Shown here: positions 20,113 to 29,551 of the stretch, piece by piece
How the letters are laid out: the number at the start of each line of letters is the position of its first letter
Numbering within the stretch: position 1 is the stretch's first letter
Source: Bacteroidia bacterium
Lineage (GTDB): Bacteria; Bacteroidota; Bacteroidia; Flavobacteriales; Flavobacteriaceae
Assembly (NCBI GenBank): GCA_030430615.1
Contig: JAUIKV010000004.1
Span: 1 to 34,215, forward strand
Length of the DNA stretch: 34,215 nucleotides
Reading direction: 5' to 3'
Position numbers and translations under genes: made by a program
Notes under the pieces: generated by a model
Database searches by the model: none
Told to the model about the DNA's origin: nothing
The model's input: only the letters and a program-made list of their open reading frames with translations

Positions 20113-21270
20113 ATGAGTCTGGACCTCCTTATCCCCGTAGAAGAACTGGCTGTGGCACATACAGCGTTGCAATCTGATCTTAGCCTGGGCAACCGCATCG
20201 GACTGCATACCCGACAAGAAGGCTTGCCTGACTTGAAAGGAGCCTCGCTGGCCATAATTGGCATACTGGAAGGTCGAGGTGCGGCAGACAATCTGGGAAC
20301 GGGAAAAAATCTCGAGCTTGTCAGGAAATACCTGTACCAGATGTTTCCGGGGAACTGGCACAGCAAAATAGTCGATTTGGGTAACATCCAAAAAGGCAAG
20401 GAGGTGTCAGACACCTATTATATAGTCAAAGAGGTTCTCTCTGAGCTTATCCGGCAGAATGTGGTTCCAATCGTCATAGGTGGGAGCCAGGATCTGACTT
20501 ATGCCAATTACCGCGCCTACGACAAGTTGGGTCAGCCCGTGAACCTGGTCTCCGTTGACAACAGGTTTGACCTGGGGGAACTCGATCCCAAAATCAACTC
20601 CTATAACTACCTCCACCATATTATAATGGACAAGCCCACCAATCTGTTCAACTTCAGCAACCTGGGTTTTCAAACCTTTTTTAACTCTCAGGAAGAGATA
20701 GACCTGATGGACCGCTTGTTTTTTGACGCCTACCGCTTAGGGGAGATCTCCTCTGACCTGACCCAGGTGGAACCGGTCCTGAGGGATGCCGATATGGTGA
20801 GCATAGACCTTGGATCGATTCGAATGGGAGATGCCCCGGGAAACAACAATGCGGCACCAAACGGGTTTTACGGTGAGGAGATCTGCGCAATCTCCCGCTA
20901 CGCAGGACTGAGCAGAAAGGTGTCTTCGTTCGGAATCTATGAGTACAACCCGAAGCACGACCAGCGTGAGCAGACTGCTCACCTGATCGCCCAAATGATC
21001 TGGTATTTCATCGAGGGCTACAACCTTCGCATCGATGAGTTTCCGTTCGAGTCGAAGAGGAACTACAAGAAGTATATCGTCATGGTCGAGAATGAAACCA
21101 TCAATTTCTTCAAAAGCGATAAAAGCGAAAGATGGTGGATGGAGATCAACTACACCCATAATAAAACCGAGAAATCTACGTTAATACCCTGTGCGTATCA
21201 AGATTATTTGACAGCAAGTAATCAGATATTCCCAGAAAGATGGTTAAAAACATTTAGAAAATTGAATTAG
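20113..21270 (+). CDS. Arginase/formimidoylglutamase-fold protein with degenerate metal-binding motifs
   Basis: Ureohydrolase-like core: VVPIVIGGSQDLTYANYRAY, VNLVSVDNRFDLGE, DADMVSIDLGSIRMGDAPG, SFGIYEYNPKHD; C-terminal extension of about 70 aa. Confidence 0.82.
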   Translation: MSLDLLIPVEELAVAHTALQSDLSLGNRIGLHTRQEGLPDLKGASLAIIGILEGRGAADNLGTGKNLELVRKYLYQMFPGNWHSKIVDLGNIQKGKEVSDTYYIVKEVLSELIRQNVVPIVIGGSQDLTYANYRAYDKLGQPVNLVSVDNRFDLGELDPKINSYNYLHHIIMDKPTNLFNFSNLGFQTFFNSQEEIDLMDRLFFDAYRLGEISSDLTQVEPVLRDADMVSIDLGSIRMGDAPGNNNAAPNGFYGEEICAISRYAGLSRKVSSFGIYEYNPKHDQREQTAHLIAQMIWYFIEGYNLRIDEFPFESKRNYKKYIVMVENETINFFKSDKSERWWMEINYTHNKTEKSTLIPCAYQDYLTASNQIFPERWLKTFRKLN

Positions 21271-21426
21271 TACACACTAAAGCAGGTTTTTTAACGTTCT
21301 TAGGGAACAAAAGCACAGTTTTTGTGTGGAATTTTATTTGATTTTTTTGGAATAAATATTCAAGTAAAAGTTAAGCTAAAATTGTTTAAGAGTAACAATA
21401 ACATCTTATTAGTAAAGTAAAAAATT

Positions 21427-22824
21427 ATGAAAAAGTTATCCCTAATCCTAACACTGTTTGTTCTGATACTTTTGAGCAGTTGTAAGTCTGGAAATGACAG
21501 AGGCCAACTGGTAGGAGTCAGTGCGAACAAAAAATTCTTTCCTGAAAAACCTTACGGAATGGTTTTGATTCCTGGAGGTGCATTCACGATGGGTAAAGGT
21601 GATGAGGATGTTGCGGGAGCGTTTAGTGCCCCTTCGAGAACCGTTACGGTGAGACCATATTATATGGATGACACCGAGATCACCAACAGCGAGTATCGCG
21701 AATTCGTTTTTAGGGTTAGAGATTCTATCCTGAGGACGAAACTGGCCATTTTGGCTGAAGAGGCTTCGATCGGTGGAAGTGAATCCATTGAACAGAACAA
21801 GGGCGATCTCTCGGGAATTTCAAAATATGCGTTCAAAGAGCAGGACAGCGCAGACAATGCGTACTACAAATACATGATGGACAACTACGGTAGTCTGGGA
21901 GATATCAACTCGCCTACCGAAGGAAGATATTTGAATTGGGACGTGGAATTGGTATGGGATACCAACGAATTCCCAGATGAGTATTACGCCGAGGCTATGG
22001 ACAGCATTTACCTGCCAGTTGACGAGGCTATGGAGCGCAAGCGCAGAATTGACACTAAAAAGCTCAAGTATGTCTACATGACTTACGATCAGGCTGGAGC
22101 TGCCAAAAGAAGCGGGAATCCAAAAGATTTTCTCAAGAAGGTTGAAGTTGAGGTATATCCTGACACTGCGGTTTGGGTGAAGGACTTCAACTACTCGTAC
22201 AACGATCCGATGCACCAGGATTATTTCTGGCACCAGGCTTACAATGAGTATCCTGTAGTAGGTGTTACCTGGAGTCAGGCCAAAGCGTTCTGTAACTTCA
22301 GAACGGATAAAAGAAACAACTTCCTCGCCGGGCGCAAGAAAGGAGCTTCCGGAAGAGAGCCAAGCTTCCGATTGCCAACTGAGGCAGAATGGGAGTATGC
22401 GGCACGCGGCGGACTGGAATATGCAAAATACCCATGGGGTGGACCTTATACAATGACCGACAGAGGTTGCTTCCTGGCAAACTTCAAGCCTGAGAGAGGT
22501 AACTATGCGGCTGACGGCGCCCTTTACACAGTGGAGGCAAAGTCTTACAACGCGAACGATTACGGACTGTACAACATGGCCGGTAACGTTTCGGAATGGA
22601 CCAATACAGCGTATAACCCTTCATCGTATTACCTCGGATCGACCATGAATCCAAACGTTGTTGACAATGACAACCAGCGAAAAGTAATCCGTGGAGGATC
22701 CTGGAAGGACGTAGCCTATTTCCTCGAAGTGGGAACCCGTGACTACGAATACGGCGACTCAGCGAGAAGCTACATCGGATTCCGAACCGTTCAGGACTAT
22801 ATGGGAACAAAAATTTCAGACTAA
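21427..22824 (+). CDS. gldK: Gliding motility/T9SS lipoprotein GldK (FGE-sulfatase fold)
   Basis: Lipobox LLSSCKSG; GMVLIPGGAFTMGKGDEDV, FRLPTEAEWEYAARGGLEYAKYPWGG, NMAGNVSEW, VIRGGSWKD; followed by gldL-M-N. Confidence 0.95.
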   Translation: MKKLSLILTLFVLILLSSCKSGNDRGQLVGVSANKKFFPEKPYGMVLIPGGAFTMGKGDEDVAGAFSAPSRTVTVRPYYMDDTEITNSEYREFVFRVRDSILRTKLAILAEEASIGGSESIEQNKGDLSGISKYAFKEQDSADNAYYKYMMDNYGSLGDINSPTEGRYLNWDVELVWDTNEFPDEYYAEAMDSIYLPVDEAMERKRRIDTKKLKYVYMTYDQAGAAKRSGNPKDFLKKVEVEVYPDTAVWVKDFNYSYNDPMHQDYFWHQAYNEYPVVGVTWSQAKAFCNFRTDKRNNFLAGRKKGASGREPSFRLPTEAEWEYAARGGLEYAKYPWGGPYTMTDRGCFLANFKPERGNYAADGALYTVEAKSYNANDYGLYNMAGNVSEWTNTAYNPSSYYLGSTMNPNVVDNDNQRKVIRGGSWKDVAYFLEVGTRDYEYGDSARSYIGFRTVQDYMGTKISD

Positions 22825-22883
22825 CTACAACTGAAGAATCAAAATAGAAAAAAGCAAATCAATAATTATTAAAGACAAGAATT

Positions 22884-23513
22884 ATGGCACAATCAAAAGC
22901 AAAAAAGAAGATGTTCAACATGGCCTACGGCCTTGGAGCAGCAGTCGTTATCCTGGGAGCTCTGTTTAAAATTGCTCACTATCCTGGAGGAACGGAAATG
23001 TTAACAATCGGGATGGTCGTGGAGGCGTTGGTATTCGCACTCTCAGCCTTCGAACCTGTAGAAGAAGATCTGGACTGGACGAACGTCTATCCTGAGCTGG
23101 TAGGTGGAGAGGCCAAGGATAAAGAACAAGCCAAAGACTCGCAGAGTCTGTTGTCTCAAAAACTCGACGATATGTTGGCAGACGCGAATCTGGACGCTGC
23201 GAAAATGGAAAGACTCTCGAACAGCATCAGCAGCTTTGCAGAAGCTTCAGAAGGCATCAAGCCGGCTACAGACTCAATCGCGGCCTCGAACCGTTATGCT
23301 GAGCAGTTGTCAGTTGCGGCCATCGAGCTTGAGTCATTGAACAGCATGTACATGATCCAGAAGGAACATGCACAGAAGCAGGCTGAACTGAATCAGGAAA
23401 CCCTTGAAAACGCTGAAATACTGAAGGAGCAGATGCAATCTCTTGCTACGAATCTTTCATCGCTTAACGGAGTTTACGGTGGTATGCTATCCGCTATGTC
23501 AAACAGAGCTTAA
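22884..23513 (+). CDS. gldL: T9SS inner-membrane protein GldL
   Basis: KMFNMAYGLGAAVVILGALFKIAHYPGGTEMLTIGMVVEALVFALSAFEP. Confidence 0.95.
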   Translation: MAQSKAKKKMFNMAYGLGAAVVILGALFKIAHYPGGTEMLTIGMVVEALVFALSAFEPVEEDLDWTNVYPELVGGEAKDKEQAKDSQSLLSQKLDDMLADANLDAAKMERLSNSISSFAEASEGIKPATDSIAASNRYAEQLSVAAIELESLNSMYMIQKEHAQKQAELNQETLENAEILKEQMQSLATNLSSLNGVYGGMLSAMSNRA

Positions 23514-23565
23514 TTAGTTACTGGTTTAACAACTTCAATTACTAACCCTATAAAAACTAATTAGA

Positions 23566-25110
23566 ATGGCATCAGGAAATTTATCACCACGGCAAAAAAT
23601 GATCAATTTGATGTATCTGATCTTCATCGCGATGTTGGCCATGAATATGTCAAAGGAAGTCTTACAAGCCTTCGGTTTAATGGATACCAAGCTGGTTTCA
23701 GCCAATGAGGCTGCAACGGCCAGGAACGACCGGTCGTACGAGGACCTCGCTTTGAAAGCAGTGGAACAGTCCGAGAAGTATGGCGATGAGAAGGTAAAGG
23801 CCGACAAGGTAAAAGCTTTGTCGACTGAATTTTACCAATACATCGAGAACATCAAAGATGAAATGAAGGCCACGGTGGATGATCCAACGGATTATCAAAC
23901 CATGGATTCGGGAAAATTCCTGGATGAAAAGTTCTTCAAAGGAGATGACGGAAATTACAAGGAAGAAGGACAAGCCTTTTTAGACAATATAAACAACTAC
24001 CGCGCGGAGATAGTCAACGTGCTTGGAGATGGGAACGAGAACATCAAGAATGATGTTGTCAATCGATTCTCTACGGATAAGGTGACCAACAGAGAAGGAA
24101 AAGAAATTTTCTGGTTGGACTACAACTACAAGGGTTTCCCTTTGGTTGCATCGATCACAAAGTTGACACAGATCCAGGCGGATATCAAGACGACAGAATC
24201 TCAGATCCTTGGCGGAATGCTCCAGGGTCAGATGGCGAGTGACGTCTCTATGAAAAATTATCAGGCGATCCTGATTCCTAAGACTCCTGCGACTTTGCAA
24301 GGTGAGAATTTTGAGGGTAAGATTGTGCTAGGCCGATATGACGGTTCCTTGAAGCCAACCAGAGTAGAGATCAATGGAAGGGAAATCACCGAATTCGAAG
24401 GTGGTGGAGCGCTTCTCAACTTTCCTTCCGGAAATGTAGGAGAGAATGAAATCAAAGGTAAATTCATCTTTATGGAGAACGGCGAGCCTGTCGAGATTCC
24501 AATCGAGACTTCGTATGCTGTTGTGGCCAAGCCGAACAGTGCCGTAATCTCAGCAGACAAGATGAACGTAGTATACCGAGGGGTTGAGAACCCGATTACT
24601 GTTTCGGTACCGGGTGTTGCTGACAACGCCGTCAAAGCGAGCGCCCCGGGATTGAGAAAAGTGAAAGGTATTGGAAAATACATGATGGCACCTGGTAAAG
24701 GCAGAGAGGTCAAGATCAATGTGACTGCCAAGCTTCCTGACGGAACGCCAATCTCTTCAAGCCAGATGTTCAGAATCAAGGACATTCCTGCTCCTGTTGC
24801 GGCGGTGCGTGGAGAGTACGGGATGATCAAAATGCCTAAGAGCACGCTTCAAAAGGCGACTATCAGCTCTATGCTGCCTGACTTTGTGTTCGATCTTACC
24901 ATCAACACTACCGGGTTTAGTGTAAAAGTGCCAGGTCAGCCAACTGTGCAAGTGAGAGGCGACAAATTCGATGCAGCGGCAATCCGTGTGTTGAACAAGG
25001 CCAGAAGAGGAGATGTTGTCATTATCTTTGACATCAAACAAAAGCTGCAAGGCAACTCAGGGTATTACCTGAAAAATGCCTCACCGGTAAACGTAGAAAT
25101 AACAAACTAA
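23566..25110 (+). CDS. gldM: T9SS protein GldM
   Basis: LSPRQKMINLMYLIFIAMLAMNMSKEVLQAFGLM N-terminal TM helix; gene order. Confidence 0.95.
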   Translation: MASGNLSPRQKMINLMYLIFIAMLAMNMSKEVLQAFGLMDTKLVSANEAATARNDRSYEDLALKAVEQSEKYGDEKVKADKVKALSTEFYQYIENIKDEMKATVDDPTDYQTMDSGKFLDEKFFKGDDGNYKEEGQAFLDNINNYRAEIVNVLGDGNENIKNDVVNRFSTDKVTNREGKEIFWLDYNYKGFPLVASITKLTQIQADIKTTESQILGGMLQGQMASDVSMKNYQAILIPKTPATLQGENFEGKIVLGRYDGSLKPTRVEINGREITEFEGGGALLNFPSGNVGENEIKGKFIFMENGEPVEIPIETSYAVVAKPNSAVISADKMNVVYRGVENPITVSVPGVADNAVKASAPGLRKVKGIGKYMMAPGKGREVKINVTAKLPDGTPISSSQMFRIKDIPAPVAAVRGEYGMIKMPKSTLQKATISSMLPDFVFDLTINTTGFSVKVPGQPTVQVRGDKFDAAAIRVLNKARRGDVVIIFDIKQKLQGNSGYYLKNASPVNVEITN

Positions 25111-25123
25111 TTCCACTAGTATT

Positions 25124-26020
25124 ATGAAATTGAAAAGTTTAATCATAGCAGTTATAGGTTTATTGTCTGTCGGGTCCATGCAGGCTCAGGCGAACCTGCT
25201 GAACGCGAAGATTCCCGAACAGATAGGAATGAAAACGCCGGAGCAGCTTGCCGCTGACAATGATCAACCACTGCCTTACGGATATATCGATGACCGCGAC
25301 ATACTTTGGTCAAAGGTGGTTTGGGAATACGTTGACCTGAATGAGAAGATCAACATGCCGTTTTACTATCCAGTAGACACGAGCAATATAAGCTCAAACA
25401 GAAGGTCTCTTTACGACACCTTGCTGAGAGGAATCAAAAGCGGAGAGATCATCGATGTGTATGACGACTCCTATTTTGAGGACAAGCTTACCCTGAAGGA
25501 TATTCAGGGAAGACTCTCGAGAATAGATACTTCAGATGCAGGTATCGAGCGCCTGAATGCGGGAGAGATTCTTACGGATGAGTATGTAGACCGCAGGGAC
25601 ATCACGGCAGCCGATATTGAAGGTTTCCGAATCAAAGGCGTCTGGTACTTTGACAAGCGCCAGGGAGAGCTCAAGTACAGATTGCTTGGGGTGGCTCCGG
25701 TGGCACCCGATGTGAACTTCATCGACGCTGAAGGCGCGCAGGATGAACTCATCGAGCTGTTCTGGGTATGGTACCCGGGAGCGCGTTACTCAACGCATGA
25801 CATGAAAGTGTTCAATCAAAAGAATTCAGCCTATCCGCTGTCTTACGATCACTTGCTGAATGCGAGAAGGTTCAATGCGATCATCTACAGAGAAGAGAAC
25901 ATTTACGGTAACAGAGACGTTGCTGAGTACATTAAAGGCAATTCCCTCTTTCAGGTGTTGGAATCCGACAAATTGAAAGAAGATATTCGAGATAGGGAGC
26001 TCGATATGTGGAATTACTAA
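25124..26020 (+). CDS. gldN: T9SS protein GldN
   Basis: Signal peptide, PYGYIDDRDILWSKVVWEYVDLNEKINMPFYYP, WFWYPGARYSTHD-like region; gene order. Confidence 0.94.
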   Translation: MKLKSLIIAVIGLLSVGSMQAQANLLNAKIPEQIGMKTPEQLAADNDQPLPYGYIDDRDILWSKVVWEYVDLNEKINMPFYYPVDTSNISSNRRSLYDTLLRGIKSGEIIDVYDDSYFEDKLTLKDIQGRLSRIDTSDAGIERLNAGEILTDEYVDRRDITAADIEGFRIKGVWYFDKRQGELKYRLLGVAPVAPDVNFIDAEGAQDELIELFWVWYPGARYSTHDMKVFNQKNSAYPLSYDHLLNARRFNAIIYREENIYGNRDVAEYIKGNSLFQVLESDKLKEDIRDRELDMWNY

Positions 26021-26042
26021 TTATTGAGTTAATAAAGAAGGA

Positions 26043-26069
26043 CCCCTGCTGTGAAGCAGGGGTTTTTTT
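26043..26069 (+). terminator. Terminator after gldN
   Basis: CCCCTGC-tgtgaa-GCAGGGG followed by T7. Confidence 0.9.
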
Positions 26070-26075
26070 ATGTCT

Positions 26076-26083
26076 TATCTTTG
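26076..26083 (+). promoter_or_regulatory. Putative -7 box TATCTTTG for the FAD oxidoreductase gene
   Basis: Perfect TAnnTTTG between the gldN terminator and the proposed GTG start. Confidence 0.5.
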
Positions 26084-26119
26084 GGGTCGGAAAAGGCAGA
26101 TGCCTTACAATTTCAACGT

Positions 26120-27190
26120 GTGGAGAAGATAGACTATATCGTAGTAGGACTGGGACTGGCAGGGATCGCTTTGGTCGAGGAGTTAACCCGTAGAAACCGG
26201 AGTTTTATGGTGTTCGAGGACGAATCTCAAACATCTTCCCTTGTGGCCGGGGGCATGTACAACCCTGTGGTGCTTAAAAGATTCAACCCGGTATGGAAAG
26301 GAGACGAGCAACTGGAAGTGGCTCTTCCTTACTACAAGAGACTCGAGGAGAAGTTCCAGTCTGCATACGACAGGAGAATGGATATTTTACGAATCTTCAA
26401 GAGCGTAGAGGAGCAGAACAATTGGTTCACGGCATGTGACAAGCCTCGTTTGCGGCCTTTCCTGGAGCCCGTGATCGAGGATAACGAATACGCTGAAGTC
26501 AAAGCCGAATTTCGACTTGGAAGGGTCAGGGGAACCGGCAGGGTCAAGGTGAAGGAGCTGGTGAACGACTATCGCGACTATCTCGAATCCCAAGGGCGTT
26601 TGACGCGCAAGAGCTTCTCGTATGACGATCTGAAATTGATTGGCAAGGGAAACAAGGAGGAGCTGCAGTATGGGAGACATATGGCGAATGGCATTGTTTT
26701 CTGTGAAGGCAATGGTGTTGCAAACAATCCTTATTTCAACTGGCTCCCCCTGGAAGGAACCAAAGGAGAGCTCATCACGATCCACGCTACTGATCTGAAG
26801 CTGGAAGAGGTGATAAAATCTGCCGTTTTTGTAATGCCTCTGGGCAACGATCTCTACAAGATCGGGGCGACTTTCAATTGGAGCGACAAGACAAATCTGC
26901 CAACCGATCAGGGTCGTGAGGAGCTTCTGGAGAAATTGAAGACCGTCATCTCCTGTGATTTTGAAGTGAGGGATCATGAAGCGGGGGTCAGACCCACCAC
27001 TCCTGATCGCAGGCCACTGTTGGGCAAACACCCCGATCATCCGAGGCTGGCTATATTCAATGGATTGGGTACCCGCGGTGTAATGTCATCTCCACTTCTT
27101 GCACGTCAGCTCGTAGCCCATCTTGAAAACGAGATTGAGCTGGATCCCGAAGTGGATATTTCCAGGTTCAGGCGCCTTCTTCAGGCTTGA
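26120..27190 (+). CDS. FAD-dependent oxidoreductase (DAO superfamily)
   Basis: KIDYIVVGLGLAGIALVEEL dinucleotide-binding motif, GVRPTTPDRRPLLGKHPDHPRLAIFNGLGTRGVM. GTG at 26120 preferred over 26051, which lies inside the terminator. Confidence 0.82.
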   Translation: MEKIDYIVVGLGLAGIALVEELTRRNRSFMVFEDESQTSSLVAGGMYNPVVLKRFNPVWKGDEQLEVALPYYKRLEEKFQSAYDRRMDILRIFKSVEEQNNWFTACDKPRLRPFLEPVIEDNEYAEVKAEFRLGRVRGTGRVKVKELVNDYRDYLESQGRLTRKSFSYDDLKLIGKGNKEELQYGRHMANGIVFCEGNGVANNPYFNWLPLEGTKGELITIHATDLKLEEVIKSAVFVMPLGNDLYKIGATFNWSDKTNLPTDQGREELLEKLKTVISCDFEVRDHEAGVRPTTPDRRPLLGKHPDHPRLAIFNGLGTRGVMSSPLLARQLVAHLENEIELDPEVDISRFRRLLQA

Positions 27191-27545
27191 AACTTATGAA
27201 CAGATTAATGTAAAGCAGCCTTGAAATTCGCATCACGAAAGGATTGGCCAGGATCAGAACAACCATTATGCTTACGAGTGATGCAACAAGGCTCAGATCG
27301 AACAACTGGCAAATCACAAATACGGCCACAGCCATCGCCACGGTTATCGCATAGCTCACATACATAGCTCCATAGAAGAAGGAAGGCTCGATCATGTACT
27401 TGAGTCCGCAATTCGAGCAGCTTTCGTGCATTTTCAAATTGTCCTTGAACCGAAAGCCGGCAGGTTTGACAAAAAAGTCGCCTTCCTGGCAGCGGGGACA
27501 TTTATTGTGGTTCACACTGTAGAGCTTGGTTCCTTTTTTCCACAT
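27168..27545 (-). CDS. DUF983 membrane protein
   Basis: NKCPRCQEGDFF...ESCSNCGLKYMIEPSFFYGAMYVSYAI; two CxxC pairs plus TM helices. Confidence 0.85.
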   Translation of the reverse strand: MWKKGTKLYSVNHNKCPRCQEGDFFVKPAGFRFKDNLKMHESCSNCGLKYMIEPSFFYGAMYVSYAITVAMAVAVFVICQLFDLSLVASLVSIMVVLILANPFVMRISRLLYINLFISFKPEEGA

Positions 27546-27566
27546 GGCTGAATCGCATATTTCAGT

Positions 27567-27574
27567 TACTTTTG
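27567..27574 (+). promoter_or_regulatory. Putative -7 box TACTTTTG for the ABC-F gene
   Basis: Perfect TAnnTTTG 25 nt upstream of ATG 27600. Confidence 0.5.
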
Positions 27575-27599
27575 CAAAGATAATTGATTAAGGACTACT

Positions 27600-29513
27600 A
27601 TGCTTAACGCGCATGACATACAGGTTACATTCTCAGGAGAGGATCTTTTCTCGGGCATTACCTTCAAACTCAATGCGGGTGACCGGGCAGGTCTCGTCGG
27701 CAAGAATGGAGCGGGTAAGTCCACCCTGTTGAAAGTGATAGCCGGGGAGCAGCCCCTCGACGGGGGATCCCTGGCATTTGAGAAGAACGTTAGCATAGGC
27801 TACCTGAGGCAGGACATCGATTTTGAGCACGGTCGAACTGTGTTGGAAGAGGCTTATCAAGCCTTTACGGAAATCAAGAAAATCGAGAAAAAGCTTGAAG
27901 AAGTCAACACAGAGCTGGCGACACGAACTGATTATGAAAGTGATTACTATCACAACCTGATGCATGACCTTGACGACCTGGGCCATCGCTATGAATTGAT
28001 TGGTGGTTACAATTACCAGGGTGACACTGAAAAGATTTTGGCAGGCCTTGGGTTTCGGCAGGAGGATTTTGACAAATCCACCGAGACGTTTTCGGGAGGC
28101 TGGCGCATGCGCATTGAGCTGGCCAAACTGCTGCTTCAGAACCACGACATTCTCCTGCTGGACGAACCCACGAATCATCTCGACATCGAATCCATCATTT
28201 GGTTCGAGGGCTTTCTCAAGTCCTTCAAAGGAGCGATCATGATGGTTTCTCATGACAGAATGTTTTTGGACAATGTCACCAACAGGACCATAGAGATCTC
28301 ACTTGGGCAGATATACGACTACAAAAAGCCCTATTCTGAATTCCTTTTGCTCAGAGGTGAGATAAGGGAAAAGCAGCTCCAGGCAAAAAAGAACCAGGAG
28401 AGGGAGATCAAGCAAACAGAGCAACTGATTGAAAAATTCAGGGCCAAGGCCAATAAGGCTTCCATGGCCCAATCCCTGATCAAAAAGCTCGACAAGGTGG
28501 AACGGATCGAAGTCGACCAGGAAGACCACGCCGTCATGAAAGTCCGGTTTCCTCTGTCGGTGACTCCGGGCAAAGTCGTGATTGAGGCCCATCATGTGTC
28601 AAAGAGCTATGGCGACAATCTCGTCATCGAAGGGGTAGACCTCCTCATCGAAAGAGGAAGTAAAATAGCTTTTGTGGGCCAGAACGGTCAGGGAAAATCG
28701 ACGATGGCCAAGATTATTGTCGGGGAGATTGAATATGAAGGATCGCTCAAATTGGGTCACAATGTGCAGATCGGATATTTTGCACAAAACCAATCCGAAT
28801 ATCTCGACGGTGAAAAAACCGTTTTGGAGACCATGGAAACAGCTGCCTCTGATGCCAACAGGTTTAAGGTGAGAGACATGCTCGGCGCATTTTTGTTTGG
28901 CGGGGACGAAGTGGACAAAAAAGTCAAGGTCCTTTCAGGAGGCGAGCGAAATCGTCTCGCACTTTGCAAAATGCTACTGACCCCTTTCAACGTGTTGATC
29001 ATGGATGAGCCTACGAATCATTTGGACATGGCATCCAAAAGAGTTCTAAAGCAGGCCCTTGAGCAATTTGAAGGCACCCTTATCCTTGTGTCCCATGATA
29101 GGGACTTTCTTCAGGACCTTGCCCACACGGTCTATTCTTTTCGCGATTCTGAGGTCAAAGCCTACCTGGGTGACATCAATTACTTCCTGGAACAACACCA
29201 GATGGAGAGCATGCGGGAAGTGGAGATGAAGAGCAATTCAGAGAAAGCCAATGAACCCCGGAACAAGACAGGAAAGCAGTCACATCAGGATCTCAAGCAG
29301 AAGAAAAAGCTTCAAAATAAATTGAGCAAAGTCGAATCTGAAATATCGAAATTGGAGCACCAGTTGATCAATGACGATGCCGAGATCGGTGAGAATTTTG
29401 AACAGTTGCAACAAGATGAGAAGTTTTTCGACCTTTATCAGCAAAAAAAGGACAGGCTGGCAGAATTAATGACTTCCTGGGAGGAATTGCATGAATTGTT
29501 GGAAGCCCTTTGA
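27600..29513 (+). CDS. ABC-F family ATP-binding protein
   Basis: Two ABC domains (GKNGAGKSTLLK / GQNGQGKSTMAK), FSGGWRMRIELAKLLL and LSGGERNRLALCKMLL signatures, interdomain linker, C-terminal coiled coil. Confidence 0.94.
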   Translation: MLNAHDIQVTFSGEDLFSGITFKLNAGDRAGLVGKNGAGKSTLLKVIAGEQPLDGGSLAFEKNVSIGYLRQDIDFEHGRTVLEEAYQAFTEIKKIEKKLEEVNTELATRTDYESDYYHNLMHDLDDLGHRYELIGGYNYQGDTEKILAGLGFRQEDFDKSTETFSGGWRMRIELAKLLLQNHDILLLDEPTNHLDIESIIWFEGFLKSFKGAIMMVSHDRMFLDNVTNRTIEISLGQIYDYKKPYSEFLLLRGEIREKQLQAKKNQEREIKQTEQLIEKFRAKANKASMAQSLIKKLDKVERIEVDQEDHAVMKVRFPLSVTPGKVVIEAHHVSKSYGDNLVIEGVDLLIERGSKIAFVGQNGQGKSTMAKIIVGEIEYEGSLKLGHNVQIGYFAQNQSEYLDGEKTVLETMETAASDANRFKVRDMLGAFLFGGDEVDKKVKVLSGGERNRLALCKMLLTPFNVLIMDEPTNHLDMASKRVLKQALEQFEGTLILVSHDRDFLQDLAHTVYSFRDSEVKAYLGDINYFLEQHQMESMREVEMKSNSEKANEPRNKTGKQSHQDLKQKKKLQNKLSKVESEISKLEHQLINDDAEIGENFEQLQQDEKFFDLYQQKKDRLAELMTSWEELHELLEAL

Positions 29514-29551
29514 GACTGACAAACAGCCTAAATATTCTTGAGAATTGAAAA

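Noticed and set aside
21427-22824. GldK as an active formylglycine-generating enzyme for the nearby sulfatase
   Set aside because: The FGE catalytic Cys pair is absent from the C-terminal motif; GldK is a known structural T9SS lipoprotein.
24261-24845. 194-aa minus-strand ORF opposite gldM
   Set aside because: Antisense shadow of gldM; no supported start or domain.
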